64,000 nucleotides of DNA from Gongronella butleri. Its lineage: Eukaryota; Mucoromycota; Mucoromycetes; Mucorales; Cunninghamellaceae. A program made the translations under genes and the position numbers. The DNA lies in the NCBI GenBank assembly GCA_025201375.1, contig JAIWZP010000001.1, positions 1,164,501-1,228,500 on the forward strand, in the 5' to 3' direction. The notes beneath the pieces are model-generated. The model searched no databases and had not been told where the DNA came from. It was given only the letters and a program-made list of their open reading frames with translations. Positions 1 through 11,300 of this stretch are shown piece by piece (the stretch's first letter is position 1; the number at the start of each line of letters is the position of its first letter).

Positions 1-245
1 TGCGTCAGATTCTATCCACTGAGCCCAAAAATTCCACCGGTCGGACACCAGATTTGTGCGTAAAATAATAAAAAACGAGTATAAATCGCCATGGCGTCTT
101 AATTGTATCATACGTATGGCAAAAATTTGATCCCTTGTTTTCTACGTATCATGAGGGTCGTATCATACCTATGATATCATAGGGATCTCGCTTTTAAGCA
201 GCATGCAGCTCATTGATGCTCGCCAACGAGCAGGTCGACCCCGCT

Positions 246-285
<40 letters not shown>

Positions 286-593
286 GTAGTGTGATATTTT
301 TCGTGCTTTCTGAGTGTGGTGCCACGCAAACGATTCTGAGAGCCGCTCTGTGAAGCTATGATAAATCTTTGTTACAACCCGCCTTTTAGACAAACGTGCT
401 CCATAATGTAAAAGCAATATAATCGATTTTTTTAATTTGTAAAAACGAGGGTGGACGGTCCGCAAGTTTTTCTTTTTTAAAAAAAGGACAAGGGAGAGGA
501 GGGGGCAATCATGAGATACGCAAAATGGAGGGAGATGGGAAAAGAAAAAAAGAGATTTTTAAAAAGAAAACAAGGAAAAAAAAGGGGGGGGGA
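1..593. other. Intergenic, downstream of the HECT ligase
   Basis: There is no gene here. The first ~180 bases are AT-rich and contain several near-palindromic GTATCAT/ATGATAC words (about 106-182). The stretch resembles the decayed repeats near 51.1 and 57.1 kb (CAGATTCT followed by ACTGA near base 6, and again near 57,190). A T-run of about 35 lies at 249-283. ORFs called here contain only homopolymer-derived lysine or phenylalanine tracts. Bases 520-593 probably hold the ligase 3' UTR. Confidence 0.6.
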
Positions 594-2333
594 TCATACA
601 AAGGCAAAGCCCGTGGAGCATTCGTTGATGGCCTTGAACAAGTTGGCGCGCAGGCTTTCGTACGAATCGTATTCTGGCAGGTCGACTTGATTGAAGCTAA
701 GAGGGAGAGGAAAAAAAAGGGTAAGAATACACGAATCAGGCAACTTTTTTTTTTTTTGACAATTTTTACCATGTATGCGCGGAAGGCAGGCGGTTCTGAC
801 CGCTAAAGTCCTTGTGGATTTGGAACTTTTGGACGCCGCCGGAGCCCTGGAGGTGTGCAAAGCCAGCGAGCGGGACCTTTGACGTGCCTGTGGCGAATTG
901 CAGCAATTTAGCGCGCTCTTCCTGGTCAAAGCTGCGGACGGCGCGCCAGAACCATTGGATTTGTGGCGAGTTGGCGTGGTACGACTCGTAGACGGTGTTG
1001 TTCTTCCAATCGTCGAGGTCAATGTCGGGCAAGCCCGAGATCAAGAGCTCCAATTCTTGCTCGTTGAAGATTTGGATGAGTTCGGGTGAGATGATGTCGT
1101 GGAAGCCCTGGAGGAAGGCATTGATTTGGTCCTTGATGGCGATGGTCAGCTTTTGCGCCGTGACGAGATTGACGTATTCGTGCTTGTTTTGCTCGGTAAC
1201 GGGCAAGTCGCGGCCTCCGGGCTTGAGATCGACAGTCTTGTTCGTGCCAAAGTCGTCGACTTCCATGCTAAAGGTCAGATCAATGACGTCGGTGATGTCA
1301 TTGTCGAGCATCCACACGAGACTCTTGTAGTACTCTGGGTCGACGGCCTCGACGTCGCGATAGTCGACGGACCGATTGAGGATGTGCTTGTAGAACGAGC
1401 GGGTGAAATAAGCATCGAGCAGCCTGCCGTCGTAGATGGCCTTGCCAATGACGCGGCCGACAAACTTGAAGTAGCTCAAATGGTCGGCATTGACCCAGGA
1501 CGCGCGATTGGGCTGGTACGTGAGCTTGTCAGCGGCGGACGCGATGAACAGGGCGTAATTGGGGTCGAACATTTGGCGCGCGAGGACCGAGAACCATTCG
1601 CGGCTGACACCGCCGGCATCGACGCCCTCCTCGTCATAAAAGCGGACCATGAGCTTGCCGTGCTTGATTTCGCCGCCGGTGCGGCCCTGCAGCTGTTGGT
1701 ACGAGTCCTCAAACACGTATTGACGGCGCACGTTCAATTGGAGCGGCGGGAAATGCGAGCGTGGCTCTGTGCGCTTGTGCAGCTGCTGGTGGAAGTAATT
1801 GCGCTTGTTGTCGAATTCGAGCATCTTGGGGTTGCGCACCAGCAGTGAGAACGAGCCGCTCATGAGCGTCGGGTTGTTGCGCACCATGATGTTGAGGATC
1901 TTTTTGTGCTCCTCGGTGAACTTGAAGAAAAAGTTGTCCTCAGGGGTCTCGCTGTCCAATGGCGCGGCTGTAACGACCGAGGCCATGGCTGTGGTGGTGG
2001 CACCGCCGGGCGACGTGGCGGAGGTGGTCGTGGATGATGACGACGTGGGCGGGGCGCGTGTGGCGGCGGCGGCAGGCAGGGTCGATGAATCAATGGCCGC
2101 ATATTTGGACACGACCATGAACGACTCGATGAGCGGCAACAGCACGGTCGCCACGTTGATGAATTCCTCCTTTTCGTGAATCTCGGCCAAGCAATCGCCA
2201 AGCGTCTTCCACAGCGGCAAAAAGTCCAATTGGTCGTAAATCGCGAGCATCTGCTTTTCATTCTTGTCCTTTTCGTCACTAAAAAAGAAAAAAAAAGAGC
2301 GTGAGCTGTCTCATTTTTAATTTTTTTCTCTTT

Positions 2334-2372
<39 letters not shown>

Positions 2373-3761
2373 GTGCTTACGACGCGGAAGACGAGGAGGC
2401 GGAGGGGCGCTTGCGCGAGTACATGTAGTCGATGGTCTTTAGGACGCGCAATAGCTTTGCCTGGTGGGATGTGGCGGCGAGGAAGGGGTTCATGGCGGCG
2501 CCTTGAATCTCTGTGCCTGGCATGATGTCGTGGAGCACGTGATGCAATGCCTGGAGGTCGTGGAGGATCTGTGTGCCGGAGATCTTTGCGGCGGCGGTCA
2601 ATTCGTGTGTGATTGCCTGCAGGGCGCCGTCGAGGGCCGACAGATGTGAGATGACGCCAAGGGTGTATTGGAAGGTGCGACTGGAGCACTCGCCGCTGGT
2701 CAAGACGTGGACGACCATTTTGAGGTAGTGGTCGGGGATGGTGGGCGGTTTTGGCACGGCGGCGGCGGCGGGCTTTTTGTCGTCGGCGGTGTCGTTTTTG
2801 CGCAATTCGACCTTTTCGACGTATTTCTTCACGAGGGCCGGGAAGGGGCGGCACATGGTGGCAAGCAGATTCATCAATTGCTCCATGAGATTGGTATTGT
2901 CGATGAAGACGGGGCGGTCCAGCAGGCTCATGAGCACGAGCAGCGGGTACTTTGATGGCTTGTCCTTGTTGTGGTGCTCCTTGTGCTTGCCCTTTTTCGA
3001 CGACGATGCGGATGACGAAGACGAACATGTGCGCTTGAGACCGGCAAGGCAGTCGTTTTCCGTCAAAAAGTAGGTGAGCGACTGGTCGTTGCTGGACACG
3101 ACATATTGAAGCACATCCAAGCACCGCTGTGTAATGAGATTCGGCACGTTCTCGCCCATGGTGGCCGTCGTTGTCGTTGTCGTTGCCGTGGTTGCTGTCG
3201 TGGTGGTCGCTTTTTTGCTTTCCTCGGCATTAGATGACGATGGCGAAAAGGGCACCGACGACGCCGTCTTGGGGTATAGGGACAATTGCGCAAAGCTCTT
3301 ATCCACGTCGGCAAGGTCCACGGAGCCATCGTGCAGAATACAAATCAACAAGGACAACAAATCGCCGCGCGTCTTGCTGTTTTCGCATAGATTCAGCAGC
3401 AGCTTGTTGAGCAGGTTGCGCGACACGGACTGTGCCACGAACAACAGACGCACGAGCGTCGCCAATTGCGTGCGGTCGACCAATTGCATCGTGTCGACGC
3501 GTTCAATGTGCTTTTTGCCACCGGCCGAGGTGGCCGCCCCACTTGTCGCACTGCGCGCTTCTTGACGGAAACGACCCAGCAATCTTGACAATGGCTCGCT
3601 CGCCGACGTCGACGATCGCAGGCCGTCTAGGTCGCGCACAATGGCGCCCAAAAGGCTGCGCGAGTTGATTTCAGGCAAAATGCTAACAAATGGCCAAGAT
3701 AACAAGGGAATCAATTTCAAAAGTTTTACTTTTTTTTTCTTTTTTTTCTTTTTTCCTTTTC

Positions 3762-3798
<37 letters not shown>

Positions 3799-4273
3799 CT
3801 TACCCAGAATCGCCTGCGGCGGCGGATGTGTCGTCGGTCTGTTGTGCGGTCTGTGTCGTGTTTGTGGATTGGCGGCGCTGGCGTTCGCGTCGATCGCGTT
3901 CCAGGGCCTCCTGGCGAAGAACCTCATCGCGTATATCGGGTGGGAGGGCATTGAGGAATTCGGGGGAGATGGCGTCGTCTTGTTGTTGCTGGACGGCCTG
4001 GCGTTGCTCGCGCATATGCTGATTGACGACCTCTTCGCGCAGATCGTCGGGCAAGGCCTCGAGGAATTCAACGTCAATGCCGGTGCCCGAGATGTCGACG
4101 GGCTCGCCATTGATGGTGATGGTAGTGCGCGCGGGTGCCTGGTCGTTGTTATTAGTCGTTGACGCGTCATCGGCGGCTTCATTGGAAGCTTCATTAGCGG
4201 CTTCATTGGAGGTCGAAGCATCCATGTCGACATCTTCGGTTGTTGTCGAGGTGGTGGCAGCGGCAGCAGCAGC

Positions 4274-4322
<49 letters not shown>

Positions 4323-5286
4323 GCGGCTTCTTGCTCTTCGCGTTGCTTGCGTTCGTTTTCTTCGCGTTGCTTTCGCTGCTGTTCTTCTTCTTCTTGGCGC
4401 TTTTTGCGCTCCTCTTCTTGACGCTGTTGCTCCTGTTGACGGCGCAGCTCTTGCTGGCGCTTCTCTTCCTCGCGGCGCTTGCGATCGTCCTCAATGGCGA
4501 TTGGAATCAAGGCATTGAGCAGCGAATTCACAAGCTTGGCAGCCATGTCGGCCATGTTTGTGCCAAAGAGCATGCGTGCTTCCTGTGTCCACCGCTCCAC
4601 CGTCGACATTGGCTGGAAGTCGTGCAGAATCGCGAGTGTCTGACGCGACGTGCCGATTTCGGGATGTTCGCCGGCAGCCGTGGCGGCATTGGGTGCCGCA
4701 TTGGCACTGGTGGTTGGATGAGGAGCGGGGGGTGCATGTGGCGGTGGGGACAGCATGGAGCCAAAGAGCCCCGCATTGGCACCCGAGGACGCGCTGGGCA
4801 TGGGTGTGCCATTGTCGGTGTCAAAGGGGCGTAGCAGCCGTGACGTGCCTCCGCCATGGAGAGCATATGTGGGGCCCCCGCCACTAGGCGTGAACCCTTC
4901 GATCCGGTACGAATTGTCCCCGGCATTGTACGACGCCTGTGACAGAATGTTCTCGAGCACACGCAGCGCATTGTCGCCAATGATGTCTTGGAAAGCCTGC
5001 AAATTGCTTGCGCCACCACCACCACCACCCACGCCACCAGCAAAATGGTGGTGATGATGGTGCGCACCGCCACCTGCACGGTGACGACGCGACTCCCATG
5101 GCCGCTGCACACCGCCAATCATGTCTGCTGGCTCGCCACTCTCGCGATAATTCGTCAAAAGAGGGTGCGTCGTGATCTCGTCATTGCCGCCTCCGGCATG
5201 TGAGTCAAATCCACGGAAAGCGCGACCTATTTTCAGAAGAAAAAAAAAAAACGAATTGAGATCAATTCTGAAAAAAAGGGGAAAAG

Positions 5287-5325
<39 letters not shown>

Positions 5326-8300
5326 AGCATGGACGATGCGTTGTGATTGGGACATGCGGCCGGGGCGTCGCAGGCCGAGGCCGCCAATGGAACGCGAGCG
5401 CTCTTGCCAGCTGTCCTCGTCATTGAAGGCGAATTGGATGTTGGGGTTGGCGTCTTCCATGAACAATGGGTCCAGGTCGTCCTCGTCAATCAGCACACCA
5501 TCATTGAGCTCGGCATCGGCTTCATCATCGAGATACGCTTCGGAACCCTCGTCTTCATCAAAGTCAGACTGGTCCAGCGTGTCCAAATCGTTTTCCTGCG
5601 ACTGTCAAGAAAAAAGTGAGCCATTGGGTCAAAAAAAATTGAAAAAAAAGAGCTACCTCGTCAAAGCGGCGGTGGTGCCGGTGGCGGTCGGTCTCGTCGT
5701 CCTCGGACTCGATGGTGATTTCGGCGCCGACAAGGACGCCATCGTCGTCCATGTCCTCAAAGCGCCATGTGACCGCATGGCCGTCTTCGTCGTCCATGCT
5801 TTGCGAGTCGTCCGTCGAGTGGTCATGGCCATCGTGATCGTCGGATTCGTTCTCGGACGCGTCGGCATCCTTTAGGAAAAAAAATGAACCCAGGTGAGCG
5901 GCAATTGCAAAGGCGACGCGACGCGTCTTTTTTTCTTTTTCTTTTTCTTTTTTACCTCGTTTTCATCGTCTGTGAAAGAATGGCGCAGCACGACTTCCAT
6001 TTCTTGGTCACCGTCGACGTCCTCGCCTTCGGACATGTCGGATAGATCGCTACCAGTCTCGTCGTCAAAGTCTTCCTCGTCAAAGCTAAGAAAGAACGGG
6101 TCAGTCGCATGTATTTTTCATTTTTTTTCTTCATTTTTTTACCTAGCGCCCTCGTCATCGTCGGATTCATCATACTGGTCTTCATCTTCCTCCATGGCGC
6201 TGCCACCCTCAAACATGCCGAGGGCCGAATGGCGGTACAGGTCGGGCGTGTCCTCATGGTCATCGTGGGGATCATGGGTCAAATGATGGTCATCGTCGTC
6301 GTCATTGTCGTCGTCGTCGTCATTTTGAACCGAGGACGAGGACGTCAATGAGATGTTGCTGTTGTTGCGTGAGGCAGATGCGCTTGCCATGATGACGTCG
6401 GTGTTTGAAGAGGCATTGGGGATGGAAGGAGCATTTGTGGAAGAAGAAGAGGGGTCTGCAGGCTGGTCGTCCTTTTTCTCCAAGGCGGCGGCACGGTCCT
6501 CGGCCGCCTTGCGATCAATGTTGACGGCGAGCTTCGTCAATTGCTCGAGGGGGCGGATCAAGGTGCTAAGGACGGACTTTGCATGCGGGTAATTGACGTC
6601 CACGTCGGAGATGACGCTTGTCATGACGGCCACAAAGCCCTTGTCCAGCATGATCTTGGCCAATTGCATGGACGTGTCTTCCTTTTGCTGCGCGTGCAGG
6701 TGTGCCGACGACGACCCCAGGCTGGGACGCGCATTGAGCACTCGATGGCACAAATCGGCCAAACTCAGGTATTTGTTGTATTTCACGTGAAGCACCTCGT
6801 CCTTGTTCGCGGTCAATTCCTTGAACGCCTTGACAACGCCCTCCAACACGTATTTGCGCACATGCGTCAGATCGTACTTTTCATTGTTGCTTGGATGGCT
6901 GTCCTCGCTGCCCGACAATGTGTTGTAGCACATGGCCACAAGCACACACGATGTCCACATGGAGATCCCTTGCTGCTTGCGCGCGTCGTCGTCCGCAGGC
7001 TTGATGGCATTGTGTGGCAACAGATCATTGATTAGCAAATGGAGAATGGCGTGTCGTGCGCGTGACGGCGTGCCATCCTTGGTGCTGCCGCGATGTCGGC
7101 TGAATGAATACACGTCGTACTTGCACGAAGGGTAAGACGACACAAGCTCCACGAGGCATTGCAACAAAAAGCCCGTGTAAGCATAATTGGCATCGGAAAA
7201 CACCTCCTTTTTCGCGTCATGGCCTTCCTCCTTGTCATTGGCAACAACATCATCACCACCATTGCCACCGCCACGCGCGACAAGCAGCTCGTTGAGCAAA
7301 AAGTGGATCACGGGCGTCGTGGAAAAGGGTGGATGGAAAAGATTCTTTTTGTTGGCATTGGTCGATGACGATGACGCAGGGTCACCATTTTTTTCCGCCT
7401 GTTCGTCCTTGGAGAGCACCATGAGTTGCCGGTTGCGGTCGTACTTGTTGTACCGCACAAGACGCGTGATCTTCTCGGAAACTTGCAAAAACACTTCTGG
7501 GTCGCGCAATGCAAAGGCAGCGTGGTTGCGCAGGTACGAATGGATGTCCAAATTGCGTGGGCGAGGCACCGTGCCACGTGCCGTCACCATGTCCGTGATT
7601 TGATTTTGCAAAACATCGGCATCTTCGATGATGTGCCGAAGAATCAGCACAATAAACGCCTGCTGACCTTGGAACCCATCCAGCGATTGCCGCGGCTTGG
7701 CAAACAGTAATTCCAGACCACCAAGCGCCACAAATCGCATGGCCACGTCGTGACGCTTGGTCAGACGCACAACAACACGCAGCACCGCGTAAAGATCGTT
7801 TTTGTTGAGAGATGCCTTTTTGAGCAGGACCACCGCGACCTCGAGCAGACGGTCACGTTGTGCCTCACCGAGCCCTGGTGTGTCGGCGGCGGCTTTTGAC
7901 GTGTCTTTTTGAGAAACATCTTGCATCTCGACGTCCTTTGTCGTCTTTTCGTCTTTTGCGGCCAAGTCCTCGGCTGTGTCACCAAGAGCGGCATCCTCGG
8001 CGGTCAGCTTGGCCTCGACGGGCTGGTCAGAGAGCGAAAGGACGATTTCGAGCACGAGCAAGGCCGATGCGAGCCATGTGGGCGCGGGCTTGTCGGCATC
8101 GCCAAAGGCTTGCGGGTCCTTGAACAAATCCAAGATGCAATTGAGCGATGAGAGCACGTCGGGCAGCACTGCCTGGAACGGCGCGTCGCGTAGCAGCACC
8201 GCAAAGAGCAGCATCTGTCGACACAAGGGGTCCTTTTCGCCATTTTCGTCGTTTTCGGAAGACAATGGCCATTGGAACACGTCCCTTTCACGGAATGACG

Positions 8301-11300
8301 CCTGGATACGCGCAACAAGGTCCGAAAGCACGCCCTTGGCAAATGCGTGGTCCGTGTCTTGCTTGCTGACCACGGCAAACAGGCTTTGCACGTCGAAAAG
8401 CACGTCTTGACGCGCATCGGCCAATGGCAAGAGGAGACCAGGTAACGTGGCGCGCAATTCCTTGCGGATCGCCTTGAATTGCTCCAAATCCACAGGCTCG
8501 GCTTGCTGCTGTTGCTGCTTTTGCTTGCCCTTGGCGTTGGCATTGGCATTGGACGCGTCGGTTGGCCCGGAAAGCAAAGAAAAGCGATTCTCGTCCATGG
8601 GATCGTCATCGTCGTCGGTGCTGCTGCTTTCGTGGGGCAATGCAGGTGCAAACGCTTCATCGTATGCGTCACCGTCGACATCGTCGTCGTCGTCGTCTTC
8701 ATCTTCGTCCATGTCTTCATCCATGTCTTCATCTTCGTCATGATGATCTTGATCCATGTCATCGGTGTGACCCTCGTCGTCGTCGTCGTCGTCGTCGTCA
8801 TCCTCATCATCATGGTGGTCTTGATGATTTTCCTCTTGCTCTTCGTCATGGTCCGACGAGGAGGCCGGATGATCCGAGGGAGCCACAGGGTCTTCTTGAT
8901 GGGGCGCATCCTCTTCGGCTGTGGTGGAGGCAGCTGCAGGTTGCGAATTGGATGGCGTGGTGCTTGTCAGGACGTCCATGGGATGACTAAATAGATAGTC
9001 GACGGCGCGCGAGATATTGTTGTTGCATCGGATCATGGCCTGCTCGGCCCCAGCACGATGGAAGCCCATGTCCACCAAGGTTTGCACACCTTCCTCATTG
9101 GGTTCAATGGCGGTGCGCACCAAATTGCTAAAAGGCGATGGCAACGTCGAGGGAATGGTCATGGGCATCGTCGTCGTGCTTGAAGTGGGCACAGAAGACG
9201 TCGCGCCGTTGCCTCCACTGCCACCAGCCGCAGCAGCAGCAGAAGACGATGAGCCTGCCGCGGCATTGGACGGAGTGAGGTGATGATGGTGATGGCCATG
9301 CTGATGCAAAAGAAAAGATCCATGCCCGGGGTCCTTTGGCTTGTCCATGTCACTCGCCATCAATTGTGAAATGCACTTGAAAAGCATGCGAAGCACGAAT
9401 TTCGGCACTTTGAGCAAATAAGGCGACGAAAGATGCTTGCGCACTGCAGCCACCTTGACCGCCACACCCACATTCCACTCGCGTGCGTCAAAATAGTCGG
9501 CCGCGTCGCGGTCTTTTTTGTTGAAATGGAATGTAAACGGCGATTCAAGCAGCAATTTCGTCGAGCTGATGTTGGCAAGCACCGCAAGCAGCAGCTCCAT
9601 GCTCGATTCGATCCGGTGCAGCAAATCTTGCTTGGCCTCGTCGTCAAAATTCCCTTGAAGCTCCGCAGCCTTGTTCCAAAGCGTGTCCAGCAGCGTCGTC
9701 AATAGCGTCACGCCGCCCTCACGGTCATACGTCACCGCCAATGGCGTGTGCAACCCCGGCGCCGCACGGTCATCCAGCAGTAACATCGACGTCAGCGAAA
9801 ACATCGACGCAAGATAGTTGTACTTGCAAGCAGGCGCATTTTCATCAGAAATGCACGACCACGTCACATTCTCTTGAAGCACACGCGTCATCAGACGCGC
9901 CCACTTGAACGCCTGCCCAACCTGCCCACCGTCAATGCTGCGCCGCCCAACCGTCACCTTGCTGAGCACTATATTTGTATTAAAAAGAGGGAGAGAGAGA
10001 GGGAGAAGAAAATTAAAATGTTAAATCGCCATTTTTTTTTTTCTTTTTGCAATTTTTCCCCGCCATTTGATCTTTACCTTGGAAAAAGGGCGTCAGGGCC
10101 AGAGGGATCTCGGACAGATACACCTTGAAATGCTTGATATTGATGATGCGCGGGTCCTTTTCGTCCAGATCGTCGTCATCCTCGCTGGCAACGACCGTGT
10201 CCGCGGGGGCGGTGTTGGTGTTGGTGTTGGTGTTGGTGGTGGTGGTGGAGGTGGAGGGAGGGTGACTTGTCAATGGAGCGACGTCTGTGGTCGGCCAGTG
10301 AACCACACCCGACGAATCTCGCCAAGACGTGGGCTCAACACCATAGATGCCCAGCGGGTTGTGTTCGTTTGCCGCGGCAGTGCCAGCAGTGGCTGCAGCC
10401 GTGCCCGCCTTTTTCGTCGACTTGAAATTGTACCAGGACTTGGGCACAGACTCGCGGAGCAGGATGTTTTCCCACACCATCGTACGATGCAGCCGCCCAA
10501 GCAGCACAATCAAATTGTCGTCGCCCTCTTGCGCGATGAATTCGCTCACAAGCGCAATTCCGTTCTTGCCGTGCGCCAAATGCGATGAGCAGCACAGGTT
10601 CGCAAGCAGACACACGTACCCATTCATCACAATAAAATGCCGCAGCAGCTCGTTGCCCTTTTCAAGCTTCTCGGGCTCGTCCTCTAAATTGTTGTTGAAG
10701 AGAGAAAAAAAAAAAAAAAACGCGACAAGGTTGTGAGACACCCATTCACCTCTTTTTTTTTTTTTTTCTCTTTTTTTTCTTTTCATTTTTTCTTACCCGT
10801 GACGTCAATGTATGGCCGGACCATGCTGGACCGCCGGTCAGACGTGTCGTCAAGAATAAATTTCATGCTGGCACGCACCTTTTCCGCGACAGCAAGCACG
10901 GTGGGAATCGGGCTGACCTCGGAGATCAGCCGCAGCAGGTACGCCAGCGAGTCCGACGCAATCGACACGGAAAAATCGGCAGGCAAATTGGGAAGACTAA
11001 AGTACTCGAGCAGCATCTCGGGGCCCTTGCCCTTTTCAAACTCGTGAATATTGCTCTGGTTCTGGAAAAAGCCCTCGAGGAACTAAAGAAAGAGAAAAAA
11101 ATGAGACGAGAAAAAAAGAGACCCAATTGAACAATCTCCGCGCGCGCGCGCTCAAAAAAAAAAAGAGAGAAAAAAAGGAAAAAAAAAGGACTTACACGCG
11201 ACACAAGGTCGATAAAAGACTGCGTGAGGCACTCGGGCTTGGTATCGTCAAGCTTGCGTGTCATGTCCACGTCGGTCTTGACGGGCCGCAGCCGATGGTC

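Noticed and set aside
249..283. Long T-runs here and throughout as Pol III terminators or sequencing artefacts
   Set aside because: They occur systematically just inside introns next to consensus splice sites and in UTRs on both strands, so they are a genome feature of introns and not terminators of small RNA genes. Exact run lengths may still be unreliable.
1099..1848. 249-codon plus ORF and other long plus ORFs within 0.9-9.3 kb
   Set aside because: They are antisense shadows of the HECT ligase exons. The minus-strand frame carries the HECT and UBA motifs.
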